The position numbers and the translations under genes were made by a program. The notes beneath the pieces were generated by a model. It was given only the letters and a program-made list of their open reading frames with translations, was not told the origin of the DNA and made no database searches. Of a stretch of 64,000 bases of DNA, positions 9,948 to 19,999 are shown in pieces. Positions within the stretch are counted from its first letter, which is position 1, and each line of letters opens with the position of its first letter. Origin of the DNA: Chryseobacterium sp. OV279 (lineage in GTDB: Bacteria; Bacteroidota; Bacteroidia; Flavobacteriales; Weeksellaceae); the NCBI RefSeq assembly GCF_900128945.1, contig NZ_FQUD01000004.1:620001-684000 (forward strand). Reading direction: 5' to 3'.

Positions 9948-11885
9948 ATGAAGTACATCCTTTTTATCATAATCTTCTTCGGTTTTGTCTCGAAGGCTCA
10001 AGTTGTTAATAAAACAGATATCAAGAGCCCGCAGAAAGAAGAAGACACCCTTGTTGTAGACAACGGGAAAAAAGATTCCCTGAAAATTTTTAAACCTACC
10101 ATTAATGATTATCTGTATCAGACCCAATTTTCTGAAAAGAAGATTTTTGATACCGTGATGACTTTTGACAAGACCCATATCTATTCACAGTATAATAATA
10201 CAGACAACTTTGGGAAAGCCCAGGTTGCGAATATAGGAGCCGGATTCAATCCATTGGTATATGAAGTAAATCCGGAGCAGAACCTGTCTCTGCTGCCTTC
10301 CAATAAATCGTACATGATTATCGGTGCCAATGATGTGAAGTACTATGATGTAAAAACACCTACAGCCACTTTCGTTTACCATACCGCGATGAAAAACGGG
10401 GCAGCTTTGAACTCTACATATACCCAGAATATCGGAAAAAGATTCAACTTTGCCATCAACTATATGGGGCTTCGTTCTCAGGGGTTTTACAGGAATTCAT
10501 TGGCGTCCAATAACAATACTTTGTTTTCAGGACACTATACTTCCAAGAGCGGGAATTATGAATTGTTTGCCCATTATCTACATCAGAATGTCAACAACCA
10601 GGAAAGTGGAGGGATCACAGAAGATGATCTGTTCCAAAGTGGTGACAGTAATTACAAAAACAGACAGAATGCCCAGGTTAATCTGGCGTCATCAAGTTCT
10701 CAGTATTCATACAGAAGATATTATCTGAGCCATCAGTTTACGCCGTTCAATGCTGAGAAATTTCCTTTCAGCATCAGACATACCTTATCTCACCAGGGGA
10801 ATAAGTATTTTTATAACCAAGGAGCTGTGGAATCGTACTGGTTTGATAATGCTTCAGAACTGACGAACGGTTTCCCGCTGACCACGAAAAAATATTCAGA
10901 TAACTTCAGCAATACGGTAAGTTTGGTTTTTAATAATGAAAAATTCAAGCTTGATGGTGGAGTGCGTTATCAGATGATTAAATTTGGAGTGAGAGATCTT
11001 GCTACTGTCAACGGAACAGCGCTTCCGGGTGAATTTAAAGAAAACAGAATCGGAGCAGTTGGAAATTTACAGATTAAACTTTGGGATAAATTCCAGTTGA
11101 AATCATTCTTAGAATTTTCAAATGGAAGCCAGTTCGGAAGTTATCTTCGAACAACCAACAACATCAAATTTGAGCCGATAAAAGATTATTTCGTTAATGC
11201 GAAAGTGAATTTCCAGAGTGCTTATCCTTCATTTAACTATCTTTTAAATACGTCCGTTTACAATAAATACAATTACTATCTGGAAAATGCTAAAAACCAG
11301 ACGGTAACAGAAATCGGAGGAAGTGTTAATCTGAAATGGTTCAAAACCGAAATTTTCGCTAATTATTTCAGAATAGACAACTACACGTATTTCAATGCAG
11401 ACGGAGCTCCACAACAGAGCAGCAGCTCGCTGAATATTTCTCAGATTGGAGGTGATGCTACATTCAGTTTCGGAAAATTCCATTTGAATACAAGACTTCA
11501 TTTCCAGAATGCATTGACGAATAAAGAACTTCTGCCAATGCCAAGCTTTATCGGAAGAGCCAATTTCTTCTTCCAGAGCAAAGCCTTTAAAGATGCGGCC
11601 GAGGTTCAGATGGGAGTGAAAGTCTATTATTTCTCAAAATTTGCATCAAGAGATTACTTCCCGATCCTTAATGAATATATTTTGCCTCGCGCAGATTCAT
11701 TCTCTATCGGAGGACAGCCTATTGCCGATCTTTATATCAATATGAAGGTTAAAAAAATGTTTTTCTACGTAGAAGGACAGCAGATAGGAACATTCATCTC
11801 CAATAATAAAGCATATGCATTTCCACATTATCCGGTTTATGATTTCAGATTAAACATCGGGATTGTGTGGTATTTGTTCAACTAA
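9948..11885 (+). CDS. Putative outer membrane porin (Porin_10-like)
   Basis: A 645-residue exported protein. I chose the ATG at 9948 over one 30 bp upstream because it gives a normal signal peptide (MKYILFIIIFFGFVSKAQ). After a short polar linker, the rest alternates aromatic and polar residues in the way of a large outer-membrane beta-barrel (for example KRFNFAINYMGLRSQGFYRNS and QLKSFLEFSNGSQFGSYL) and ends NIGIVWYLFN with a terminal aromatic-hydrophobic strand. It resembles the putative porins found next to bshC in flavobacteria, but I have no ligand evidence. bshC begins 13 bp after its stop, so the two are likely co-transcribed. A TATTTTTG box lies at 9875-9882. Confidence 0.75.
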   Translation: MKYILFIIIFFGFVSKAQVVNKTDIKSPQKEEDTLVVDNGKKDSLKIFKPTINDYLYQTQFSEKKIFDTVMTFDKTHIYSQYNNTDNFGKAQVANIGAGFNPLVYEVNPEQNLSLLPSNKSYMIIGANDVKYYDVKTPTATFVYHTAMKNGAALNSTYTQNIGKRFNFAINYMGLRSQGFYRNSLASNNNTLFSGHYTSKSGNYELFAHYLHQNVNNQESGGITEDDLFQSGDSNYKNRQNAQVNLASSSSQYSYRRYYLSHQFTPFNAEKFPFSIRHTLSHQGNKYFYNQGAVESYWFDNASELTNGFPLTTKKYSDNFSNTVSLVFNNEKFKLDGGVRYQMIKFGVRDLATVNGTALPGEFKENRIGAVGNLQIKLWDKFQLKSFLEFSNGSQFGSYLRTTNNIKFEPIKDYFVNAKVNFQSAYPSFNYLLNTSVYNKYNYYLENAKNQTVTEIGGSVNLKWFKTEIFANYFRIDNYTYFNADGAPQQSSSSLNISQIGGDATFSFGKFHLNTRLHFQNALTNKELLPMPSFIGRANFFFQSKAFKDAAEVQMGVKVYYFSKFASRDYFPILNEYILPRADSFSIGGQPIADLYINMKVKKMFFYVEGQQIGTFISNNKAYAFPHYPVYDFRLNIGIVWYLFN

Positions 11886-11898
11886 AAGCCAAACCAAG

Positions 11899-13485
11899 TT
11901 GAAAACAATAAATAAAATATCATTTAACGATATAGAAAGCATTCCTCAGCTGGTAAAAGATTTTCTGAACCAAAAGATTGAGGGCTTTGAAAACAATACC
12001 TTTTCTTTAGATCACTTTAAAGATCATATCCATCTCAAACAGAATTCCTTTACACCGGATCAGAGACAGATCTTGTCTGATGTACTGGAAGAACAGCTTT
12101 CGGGATTCACACTTTCCTCAAAGCAGAAAGAGAACCTGGAAAACCTGAGGCAGTCCAATACCTTTACCATAACGACCGGACATCAGTTAAACCTGTTTTC
12201 CGGACCTGTTTTCTTTGTCTATAAAATTTTACAGACCATTAAAACCTGTACCTATCTGAAGGAGAATTTTCCGGATTTCAATTTCGTTCCGGTATACTGG
12301 ATGGCGTCAGAAGATCATGATTTCGTAGAAATTAATCATTTTAAGACGGAAAATAATTATTATGAGATCAATGAAAAGTCAGGCGGTCCGGTAGGAAGAA
12401 TTACCATCAGCGATACCTTTTTCATTTCAGAATTTGAAAAGGAATTTAAAGATTCCGTATTCGGGACAGAGCTGATCCTGATGATGAAGGAAGCGTATAA
12501 AGTTGGAAATACATTAACGGAGGCCATCAAAACCTTAGTGAACAGGTTGTTCTCTGAATTTGGTCTTTTGATCATGGATGGCGACTCCAAAGAACTTAAA
12601 AACCAGATCAAAGATATTTTCAGAGATGAATTGCTTCATTTCAGTTTACAGAAAAACTCAAAAGAAAAAGTAGATTTTCTGACCAGGAAATATGGAAAAG
12701 TTCAGGTGAATCCAAGAGATATCAACCTTTTCTACCTTTCAGAAACCAGAGATAGAATCGACTTTGACGGTGGAAAATATAGTGCAGTAGATACAGACAA
12801 AAAATTTACGCAGGAAGAAATCCTTCAGGAGCTGGAGAATCATCCCGAAAGATTCAGCCCGAATGCTTTAATGCGTCCTGTGTATCAGGAAAAAGTACTT
12901 CCCAATTTAGCCTACATCGGAGGAAATGCAGAGATTATGTACTGGCTGGAGCTTAAAGATTATTTTGCAGCAGTCAATATTCCGTTCCCTGTTTTGATTC
13001 CGAGAAACTCTATGCTTTTCATTAAAGAAAAAACAGTAGGGAAAATTGAAAAACTGGATTTGAGCATTGAAGACTTCTTTGGAAACTTTACAGCCATTAC
13101 CAATCAGAAAATTTTAAAAGACAGCAGTGTATTGTCGTTGCTTGAAGAAAAAGAAATACTTTTGGAGAAAAGCTTCTCCGAACTGAAAACGATAGCAGAA
13201 ACTACCGAACTTTCTTTCGGGAATATGGTGAAGGCAGAAGAAGTAAGACAGTTGAAATCATTTAAAAGAATGAAAAAACGTCTGTTACACGCCGAAAAGA
13301 TAAAACAGGGCGAATTGCTCGAAAGACTGGAAAAGCTGTTTTTAGATGTTCATCCTTCCAAAACCTGGCAGGAAAGAGTCTATAACTTCAGTGTATTCTT
13401 TTCCGATTACGGCTATTCATGGCTTGAAAATTGTTGGGAAGAAATGGTGGTTCAAGAATCCAAATTAATAATTGTTGCCATTTAA
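11899..13485 (+). CDS. bshC: Bacillithiol biosynthesis cysteine-adding enzyme BshC
   Basis: BshC is the proposed ligase that adds cysteine to glucosaminyl-malate in the last step of bacillithiol synthesis. The 528-residue product contains family signatures TITTGHQLNLFSGPVFFVYKI and FVPVYWMASEDHDFVEI near the N-terminal third, NALMRPVYQEKVLPNLAYIGG in the middle, and a C-terminal coiled-coil region. The frame is open back to an ATG at 11863 inside the upstream gene, but homologues start LKTINKI-like, so a TTG at 11899, just after the upstream stop, is the better start. The bshA and bshB genes are not in the window. Confidence 0.9.
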   Translation: MKTINKISFNDIESIPQLVKDFLNQKIEGFENNTFSLDHFKDHIHLKQNSFTPDQRQILSDVLEEQLSGFTLSSKQKENLENLRQSNTFTITTGHQLNLFSGPVFFVYKILQTIKTCTYLKENFPDFNFVPVYWMASEDHDFVEINHFKTENNYYEINEKSGGPVGRITISDTFFISEFEKEFKDSVFGTELILMMKEAYKVGNTLTEAIKTLVNRLFSEFGLLIMDGDSKELKNQIKDIFRDELLHFSLQKNSKEKVDFLTRKYGKVQVNPRDINLFYLSETRDRIDFDGGKYSAVDTDKKFTQEEILQELENHPERFSPNALMRPVYQEKVLPNLAYIGGNAEIMYWLELKDYFAAVNIPFPVLIPRNSMLFIKEKTVGKIEKLDLSIEDFFGNFTAITNQKILKDSSVLSLLEEKEILLEKSFSELKTIAETTELSFGNMVKAEEVRQLKSFKRMKKRLLHAEKIKQGELLERLEKLFLDVHPSKTWQERVYNFSVFFSDYGYSWLENCWEEMVVQESKLIIVAI

Positions 13486-13504
13486 TTTTAAAGAAGTATT
13501 TTTG
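13475..13504 (+). promoter_or_regulatory. Bacteroidota-type promoter for the LysM protein gene
   Basis: TTG at 13475-13477, 19 nt spacer, TATTTTTG at 13497-13504, an exact TAnnTTTG match. The predicted start site is about 13 nt before the ATG at 13524. The -33 element overlaps the end of bshC. Confidence 0.55.
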
Positions 13505-13523
13505 TAAATTATAATTATCGAGT

Positions 13524-15473
13524 ATGATAAAGAGGTTTTTTATTTTGTCCAGTTTATGTATGGTTTTGGGAGTATCTGCCCAAAACTCACACACCGTTGT
13601 GAAAGGAGATAATCCTTACAATATTGCAAAAAAATACGGGATAACTGTAGATGAATTGTTAAAGCTGAACCCAAAATTCAAAGACGGTAAGCTGGCTATT
13701 GGAGATATTGTTACAGTGAAAGCTGAAAAACAGACCGCTCCGGTGTCTAAGCCTGCAGTAGTTGAAAAAGCAAAACCAAGTCATTCAAATGCTCAGGTTG
13801 GAAAAATTATCCTTCAGCCTAAACAGACGGTTTACGGAATTACAAAACAATACCGTATCTCTGAAACAGACCTTAGAAAGCTGAATCCTGAATTGGATAC
13901 CCATATGAAAATAGGGGACGAGATCACTTTGCCGCTCGACAGCATCAAAAAATATGGGGGAGACCAGCAGCTTGCTCCTCAGACTGTAGATCCTAAGCCG
14001 ACAGAACCTCATAGCGGAGTCAATGCAGGAGCATCTTTAGACGCATCCATGTATGTTATTCAGGCTAAAGATAATTATTACAGAATTACAAAACAGTTTG
14101 GAATCAGCCAGCAGGAACTGTATACCTTAAATCCTGGATTGGAGGAAAAAGGACTGAAGCCGGGCGAAACCATTATCGTAAAAAATTCAAAAACGGATAC
14201 CACCTCAGTCTCTGAGCCGGTAAACCCGAAAACCAAAATAGATTCAGGAAACGAAAAATCGACTACATCCACTGCAACTCCCGTAGGAGCAGCTGATGAT
14301 TATGTAACCTATACCGTTCAGCAGGGAGATACCGTATTCTCTATTGTTAACAAATTCGGAATCTCGATTGATGAACTGATCGCCCTGAATCCGGATCTTT
14401 CAAAAGGTCTGAAATCAGGAATGGTCCTGAAGATCAAAAAACAGGATCCGGCTTATGTAAAGAAAAGCGGTGATGCATTGAGCGTTGTCTTAATGCTTCC
14501 TTTCGGATACAGTACCAACGAAACTCAGTATAGAGGAATGGCACTGGACTTCCTTACCGGAGCTAAATTAGCCATCGAAAGAAACGCAAGAGGCGGGCAG
14601 AAACTGGATATCAAAATTGTAGATTCAGGAAACGAAGCTTCATTTAAAAACTCAATGGCACAGATCAATCCTGAAAACACGGATCTGATCATTGGCCCAT
14701 TCTTCAAATCAAACGTCATTGATGTTCTTGATTTTACTAAAAATCAGAAAATCCCGGTGGTGGCACCTTTCGCTAACTCTCCGGAACTATACAACTACAG
14801 CAACCTGATCATTGTGGAAACCAATGACCAGACTTATGCAGATAAAATTGTTGAAGAAGTAAAAGGAGTATATTCAGATCAGAAAATCTATGTGGTAGCA
14901 GACAGCAAAAAAGAAATTGCAGGCTACATCAAGGGCGGTCTGGAGAAAGCAGTTAAAAATCCAAACATTATTATTGTAAACTCTCCTGCTGAAATTCAGC
15001 TGGACCAAAATATGATGACTGGACAGTCTGCTCCTGTTATCGCTATTCTTGCCAGTGACAATGATAATGCCGGTGAAGCTTTCACCAATAAAATGATAGC
15101 GCTTTCCAAAGAAGTGCAGGGTGTGAAAGCCTTCAGTATGTACTATTCTCCAACTTTCGAGAAGAAAGTGGATGAACTGAGCCAGGCAAGCCTTGTATAT
15201 CTGATGGACAGAAAGATCAATGCAGACGGTAATTTTGAAAAAGAAATCTTAGCAGCTTATAAAAGCAAATACTGCAAAACGCCTCCTAAATATGCAATCG
15301 TTGGTTTTGATGTTGTCAATGACATGCTGACGAGAGAAAACAGAAAAGGGGAGATCTTTAAGCAGATGAATAAAGTACAGACCCAGCTTGCCACCAAGTT
15401 TGAGTTTGTAAAATCAAAAGCAAACGGAGCTTACGTAAACACCGGATACCGCGTGATTAGATTAGTTCCTTAA
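13524..15473 (+). CDS. LysM-repeat protein fused to a type 1 periplasmic-binding domain
   Basis: A 649-residue exported protein (signal peptide ends near VSAQ, residue 20). Four LysM peptidoglycan-binding modules are visible at about 23-65, 93-137, 175-219 and 258-304, each with the G-D/K-x-x-x-x-I-x-x-K-[FY]-G-I pattern, joined by Pro/Lys/Thr-rich linkers. From about residue 320 a two-lobed periplasmic-binding (ABC-type substrate receptor, Leu/Ile/Val-binding) fold follows, for example VVLMLPFGYS, DLIIGPFFKS, KIPVVAPFANSPELYNYSNLI and YAIVGFDVVNDML. No ABC transporter genes are nearby, so the domain more likely serves as a wall-anchored scaffold or sensor than as a transport receptor; that is inference. 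It has its own promoter and precedes fabD by 70 bp. Confidence 0.88.
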   Translation: MIKRFFILSSLCMVLGVSAQNSHTVVKGDNPYNIAKKYGITVDELLKLNPKFKDGKLAIGDIVTVKAEKQTAPVSKPAVVEKAKPSHSNAQVGKIILQPKQTVYGITKQYRISETDLRKLNPELDTHMKIGDEITLPLDSIKKYGGDQQLAPQTVDPKPTEPHSGVNAGASLDASMYVIQAKDNYYRITKQFGISQQELYTLNPGLEEKGLKPGETIIVKNSKTDTTSVSEPVNPKTKIDSGNEKSTTSTATPVGAADDYVTYTVQQGDTVFSIVNKFGISIDELIALNPDLSKGLKSGMVLKIKKQDPAYVKKSGDALSVVLMLPFGYSTNETQYRGMALDFLTGAKLAIERNARGGQKLDIKIVDSGNEASFKNSMAQINPENTDLIIGPFFKSNVIDVLDFTKNQKIPVVAPFANSPELYNYSNLIIVETNDQTYADKIVEEVKGVYSDQKIYVVADSKKEIAGYIKGGLEKAVKNPNIIIVNSPAEIQLDQNMMTGQSAPVIAILASDNDNAGEAFTNKMIALSKEVQGVKAFSMYYSPTFEKKVDELSQASLVYLMDRKINADGNFEKEILAAYKSKYCKTPPKYAIVGFDVVNDMLTRENRKGEIFKQMNKVQTQLATKFEFVKSKANGAYVNTGYRVIRLVP

Positions 15474-15543
15474 CCGATTTATGCCTTTTTAAAGGAATAT
15501 TTTTAACATTATCTTTATATTTGCATAATATTTAATTCATTAC

Positions 15544-16419
15544 ATGAAAGCACTTGTATTTCCTGGGCAGGGTTCTCAGTTCGTAGGAATGGGAAAAGAA
15601 TTGTACGATTCTAGAAAAGACATTAAGGACTTAATGGAATCTGCCAATGAAATTTTAGGTTTCGATATCCTTTCGTTGATGTTCAACGGGACGGATGGAG
15701 ATCTTAAGAAAACAGAGGTTACCCAGCCTTCTATATTTATACACTCGGTAGCTGCCTTAAAAGCAGTGAACGGTCTTGGAGCAGAAATGGTTGCAGGACA
15801 TTCTTTAGGAGAGTTTTCAGCTTTGGTTGCCAACGGAGTTTTATCCTTTGACGACGGTCTGAAATTAGTATCCGAAAGAGCAAAAGCAATGCAGGAAGCC
15901 TGTGATGCCAATCCAAGCTCTATGGCTGCAATTTTAGGTCTTGAAGACGCAAAAGTTGAAGAAATCTGTGCACAGATCAGCGGTATTGTAGTGCCGGCAA
16001 ACTACAACTGTCCTGGCCAATTGGTTATTTCAGGAGAAACAGCTGCAGTAGAAGAGGCTTGTGTAAAGCTTAAAGAAGCAGGAGCAAAAAGAGCGTTGTT
16101 ACTTCCGGTAAACGGAGCGTTCCACTCGCCTTTAATGGAGCCTGCACAGGTAAGACTGGCGGCTGCGATTGAAAATACAAAATTCAGAAAAGCAACGATT
16201 CCGGTATACCAGAATATCACCACTACAGCAGTGACTAATCCTGAGGAGATCAAACAAAACCTGATCGCTCAGCTTACAGGTCCTGTAAAATGGACGCAGT
16301 CTGTTCAGAATATGATCAAAGACGGAGCGTTTAATTTCGTAGAAGTAGGTCCTGGAAAAACACTTCAGGGATTGATCAAGAAAATTGATCCGTCTGTAGA
16401 AGTTGCTTCAGCCATCTAA
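15544..16419 (+). CDS. fabD: ACP S-malonyltransferase FabD
   Basis: FabD moves malonyl from malonyl-CoA to acyl carrier protein, the entry step for chain extension in type II fatty-acid synthesis in the cytoplasm. The 291-residue protein has the expected length. The oxyanion-hole motif GQGSQ lies at residues 8-12, the nucleophile is Ser87 in GHSLGE, and the catalytic His is His194 in NGAFHSPLM. The C-terminus carries FVEVGPGKTLQGLIKK. An exact TATATTTG -7 box is found at 15516-15523, without a good -33 partner. The GHMP-kinase gene follows 9 bp downstream, which suggests co-transcription. fabD stands apart from other fab genes here. Confidence 0.97.
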   Translation: MKALVFPGQGSQFVGMGKELYDSRKDIKDLMESANEILGFDILSLMFNGTDGDLKKTEVTQPSIFIHSVAALKAVNGLGAEMVAGHSLGEFSALVANGVLSFDDGLKLVSERAKAMQEACDANPSSMAAILGLEDAKVEEICAQISGIVVPANYNCPGQLVISGETAAVEEACVKLKEAGAKRALLLPVNGAFHSPLMEPAQVRLAAAIENTKFRKATIPVYQNITTTAVTNPEEIKQNLIAQLTGPVKWTQSVQNMIKDGAFNFVEVGPGKTLQGLIKKIDPSVEVASAI

Positions 16420-16428
16420 TAAAAAATT

Positions 16429-17334
16429 ATGAGCGGGATATTTTCACCGGGCAAGCTTATGCTTACTTCTGAATATTTCGCCATAGACGGAGCTCTTGTC
16501 CTGGCGGTACCTACCAAGCTTGGACAAGAGTTTTTTTTTGAAGAAAAAGAAGATGAAAAATCCCTGATCTTTTGGGAAGCCTATCATCAAAACAAATTAT
16601 GGTTTAAGGCTGTCATAGACTACAAAATCTGGCAGATCCTCGAGACCAATATTCCTTCAAGCGCTGAATTTATTCTTAAAACCTTACAAAACGTTCAGCG
16701 GCTTTCTAAAACTCAATTCAAAAATAATTATACTTACCATCTGAAGACCAATCTTCAGTTTCCTGCAGATTATGGACTCGGAAGCAGTTCAACGCTAATG
16801 AACAACCTTGCGGAATGGGCAGCTATTGATCCTTTTTATTTAAACAGCATCAGTCTAGGCGGAAGCGGGTACGATATTGCCGTTGCCAAAGAGAAATCAG
16901 CCATCCTGTTCAGAAGTAAACCTGAGATCTTTTATGAAAAGACAGATTTTAGTCCTCCGTTCAAAAATGAACTGATCTTTATTCACTTAAATCAGAAACA
17001 GGACAGCAGGGAAGGAATTAACTTTTACAAGTCAAAACCGAAGTCTCAAATACTCGTTGATGAATTTTCGGATATCACAGAAAAAGTTTTGTTATGCAGT
17101 GAATTGGAAAAATTTTCCGAACTGATGATGATTCATGAACAAAAAATATCGAAATTCCTTGAAATTCCCACAGTTAAAGAGAAATTTTTCGCAGACTGTC
17201 CGGTTTTTGTTAAAAGTTTGGGGGCCTGGGGCGGAGATTTTGTGATGAGTGCTAAATTTGACGGCTATGAGGACTATTTTTGGGGAAAAGGTTTTAATAC
17301 CGTTTTTCAATGGTCTGATATAATTAATTTATAA
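16429..17334 (+). CDS. GYDIA family GHMP kinase (mevalonate-kinase-like)
   Basis: A 301-residue GHMP-superfamily small-molecule kinase. The N-terminal SPGKLMLTSEYFAIDGALVLAVP matches the start of mevalonate and phosphomevalonate kinases, the ATP-binding loop is GLGSSST (116-122), and GGSGYDIAVA (144-153) gives the GYDIA signature. The C-terminal motif is LGAWGGDFVMSAKF. Bacteroidota make isoprenoids by the mevalonate pathway in flavobacteria, and this family is a candidate for one of its kinases, but the substrate is not settled by sequence. It follows fabD by 9 bp, probably in one transcript. Confidence 0.82.
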   Translation: MSGIFSPGKLMLTSEYFAIDGALVLAVPTKLGQEFFFEEKEDEKSLIFWEAYHQNKLWFKAVIDYKIWQILETNIPSSAEFILKTLQNVQRLSKTQFKNNYTYHLKTNLQFPADYGLGSSSTLMNNLAEWAAIDPFYLNSISLGGSGYDIAVAKEKSAILFRSKPEIFYEKTDFSPPFKNELIFIHLNQKQDSREGINFYKSKPKSQILVDEFSDITEKVLLCSELEKFSELMMIHEQKISKFLEIPTVKEKFFADCPVFVKSLGAWGGDFVMSAKFDGYEDYFWGKGFNTVFQWSDIINL

Positions 17335-17461
17335 TCAATAAATTACAATCCTTTTTTTTTATTTGTCATTCTGACTTATATCATTATATTTAAACCACCT
17401 TTAACAAATAATTAATATTAATTTTGTTGAACCCAATAAAGAAATAGAAAATATAAGTAAA

Positions 17462-19078
17462 ATGAAACACGCTAAAATCATCCAGGATTTAGAAAAATTA
17501 GGGATTAAAGGAAATTATGAAGTAGTCTATAACCCGTCTTACGAAGAGTTATATCAGGCTGAAGTGGCTCCTGATAATCAAGGCTTTGAGCAAGCTGAAC
17601 TTACGGAATCCGGTGCTGTATCAGTAAAAACTGGAATTTTCACAGGTCGTTCACCTAAAGACAGATACATAGTTCAGGATGATGTTACAAGAGATACAAT
17701 TTTCTGGGATGGGAAAGTAAACCTTCCTACTACAGCGGAAAATTTTGATTCTTGTAAAGGATTAGTGCTGAACCAGCTTTCTGAGGCTAAGAAAATTTAT
17801 GTAGTGGATGCTTTTTGTGGCACCAATACAGATACCAGGCTAAAAGTAAGGTTCATCGTTGAGGTAGCGTGGCAGGCGCATTTCGTTACTAATATGTTTA
17901 TCCGTCCGTCTCACTACGAGCTTGAAAACTTCGGGGAGCCGGATTTCACAGTGATCAACGGTTCTAAAACTACGAACCCGAACTGGGAAGCTCAGGGATT
18001 AAACTCTGAAAACTTCATCATGTTCAATCTTACAGAAAAACTACAAATCATCGGAGGTACCTGGTACGGAGGTGAAATGAAAAAGGGAATGTTTGCCATG
18101 ATGAACTATTACCTTCCATTGAAGGGAATGGCTTCTATGCACTGTTCTGCCAACGTAGGTGAAGAAGGAGATGTTGCTCTTTTCTTCGGTCTTTCCGGAA
18201 CTGGAAAAACAACTTTATCTGCAGATCCTAAAAGATTCCTGATCGGTGACGACGAGCACGGTTGGGACAACAATGGTGTATTCAACTACGAAGGTGGATG
18301 TTACGCTAAAGTGATTGACCTTTCTGAAGAGAAAGAACCGGATATTTTCAGAGCGATCAAAAGAGATGCACTTCTTGAAAATGTAGTCGTAAACAACGGA
18401 GTTGCTGACTATACAGACGGATCTATCACTGAAAATACAAGAGTATCTTACCCAATTTATCATATCAACAAGATTGTTCTTCCATCTAAGGCTGGACATG
18501 CTAAGAAGATCGTTTATCTTTCTGCTGATGCATTCGGAGTATTGCCTCCGGTTTCTATCTTGGATGAAAACCAGGCTCAGTACCACTTCCTTTGCGGATA
18601 TACTTCCAAACTGGCAGGTACCGAAAGAGGAATTACAGAACCGGAACCATCTTTCTCTCCTGCATTCGGAGAAGCTTTCCTTACCCTTCACCCAACTATG
18701 TATTCTAAAACACTGATCGGGAAAATGAAGGAGCACGGAGCTAAAGCTTATCTTGTCAACACAGGATGGAACGGAACAGGAAAGAGAATTTCTCTGAAAG
18801 ATACAAGAGCTATTATCGATGCCATCATTGACGGTTCTATCGAAAATGCTCCTAAAACTCAGGTTCCGATCATGAATCTTGAAATTCCAACTCAGCTTCC
18901 AAATGTTTCTGAAGGTATCCTTGATCCTAGAGAAACGTACAGCAATGCTGCAGAATGGGAAGAAAAAGCAAAAGATCTTGCGGCAAGATATATCAAAAAC
19001 TTTGAACAGTACTGCGATACTGAAGAAGGAAGAAAGTTAATCGCTTCCGGACCTCAGCTTCAACAGCAGACTACTTAA
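17462..19078 (+). CDS. pckA: Phosphoenolpyruvate carboxykinase (ATP)
   Basis: PEP carboxykinase converts oxaloacetate and ATP to PEP and CO2, the first committed step of gluconeogenesis in the cytoplasm. The 538-residue length fits the ATP-type family. Visible motifs: TGRSPKDRYIV for substrate binding, MHCSANVGEEGD, the kinase P-loop GLSGTGKTTLSADP (243-256), the metal and nucleotide motif LIGDDEHGW, and NTGWNGTGKRI. A TAATTTTG box lies at 17419-17426, about 35 bp before the ATG. A strong terminator follows. It appears to be a single-gene transcript. Confidence 0.98.
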   Translation: MKHAKIIQDLEKLGIKGNYEVVYNPSYEELYQAEVAPDNQGFEQAELTESGAVSVKTGIFTGRSPKDRYIVQDDVTRDTIFWDGKVNLPTTAENFDSCKGLVLNQLSEAKKIYVVDAFCGTNTDTRLKVRFIVEVAWQAHFVTNMFIRPSHYELENFGEPDFTVINGSKTTNPNWEAQGLNSENFIMFNLTEKLQIIGGTWYGGEMKKGMFAMMNYYLPLKGMASMHCSANVGEEGDVALFFGLSGTGKTTLSADPKRFLIGDDEHGWDNNGVFNYEGGCYAKVIDLSEEKEPDIFRAIKRDALLENVVVNNGVADYTDGSITENTRVSYPIYHINKIVLPSKAGHAKKIVYLSADAFGVLPPVSILDENQAQYHFLCGYTSKLAGTERGITEPEPSFSPAFGEAFLTLHPTMYSKTLIGKMKEHGAKAYLVNTGWNGTGKRISLKDTRAIIDAIIDGSIENAPKTQVPIMNLEIPTQLPNVSEGILDPRETYSNAAEWEEKAKDLAARYIKNFEQYCDTEEGRKLIASGPQLQQQTT

Positions 19079-19084
19079 TACAAC

Positions 19085-19114
19085 AAAAGCCTCATCATCG
19101 ATGAGGCTTTTTTT
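19085..19114 (+). terminator. Terminator of pckA
   Basis: Stem GCCTCATC / GATGAGGC (19089-19096, 19100-19107) with a 3-nt loop, preceded by A4 and followed by a run of T residues. Confidence 0.9.
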
Positions 19115-19135
19115 TATGATCTTTTTCTGTGTCTG

Positions 19136-19308
19136 TTTAAAATTGGTTTTAATTTCCTTAATCTGAATAAACTTTAGTTTATTTCTTATTTAAACATTAA
19201 GGATTTAAGCAATGCACTTATCGTTATGAATGAAGAAATCAATAAATTGATTTTTTAAGTTCTTTAAGCACGTAATCTCTTAAGATCTTAATTTCTTAAT
19301 GTTAAAAA
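19136..19308. repeat. Dispersed intergenic repeat, copy A
   Basis: About 173 bp that match 58817-58993 in the same orientation at roughly 85-90 percent by eye. Shared blocks include AAACATTAAGGATTTAAGCA, TTATGAATGAAGAAATCAAT and TTAAGTTCTTTAAGCACG. Inside it, AACATTAAG near the left and CTTAATGTT at the right end are inverted copies, so the element is partly palindromic. No coding frame. The rest of this roughly 330-bp gap (19309-19411) holds only an AT-rich stretch with a short GTGTAA-rich near-repeat around 19377-19395. Confidence 0.8.
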
Positions 19309-19411
19309 AAACAGTTAGAATTCTATAGTATTTATTTCATTAAACTGATTTCTCTTTCAAATAAAACGCAATCATCCGTGTAAATCTGTGTAATCAGTGG
19401 TTAATAAACTT

Positions 19412-19819
19412 TTATCTTAAGCTCAATAAAGCCAATCTGTATCCGTCCATCCCAAAACCGGATAATACCGCATCGGTATTCGCGGCTGTTACAGATTTCT
19501 GACGGAATTCTTCCCTTTTGTAAATATTACTGATGTGAACCTCGATTTTAGGTTTCCTGATATTCTTTAAACAGTCTGCAATAGCATACGAATAGTGCGT
19601 ATACGCTCCGGGATTAATCACCAGCGCATCAAAATTATCCTCCTGAAGCCTGTTTATAATTTCCCCTTCAATATTGGATTGGTAATAGTCCAGTTCATCA
19701 GATGAAAATTCAGATCTCAGTGTTTCCATGCATGATTCCATAGAAGTACTGCCGTAGATCTCAGGTTCTCTTGTGCCCAAAAGATTCAGATTGGGTCCGT
19801 TTACAATTAAAACTTTCAT
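19412..19819 (-). CDS. aroQ: Type II 3-dehydroquinate dehydratase
   Basis: AroQ removes water from 3-dehydroquinate in the shikimate pathway. The 135-residue protein is slightly short for the type II family (about 145) but complete: NGPNLNLLGTREPEIYG carries the catalytic Tyr22, QSNIEGEIINRLQ follows, and INPGAYTHYSYAI (68-80) and EVHISN with His95 form the active site. Most family members have THTS where this one has THYS, a mild change. It faces pckA, with the repeat copy A between them, and is transcribed away from the riboswitch-controlled susCD pair. Confidence 0.95.
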   Translation of the reverse strand: MKVLIVNGPNLNLLGTREPEIYGSTSMESCMETLRSEFSSDELDYYQSNIEGEIINRLQEDNFDALVINPGAYTHYSYAIADCLKNIRKPKIEVHISNIYKREEFRQKSVTAANTDAVLSGFGMDGYRLALLSLR

Positions 19820-19999
19820 TCTATAAATTTAAATAGTTTCGTTCTATTTTCGCGCTTTTTTTTACAGTTTTGGTTAATTACATTATGTGTAATGATATTT
19901 ATCATGTTTGGTTATTTCGTAATCCTGTAACTCTTTACTGTAGCGTTGTTTGATTAATAATTAAGTTAATTTTTGAAAATATTTCATAATAAATTTTAA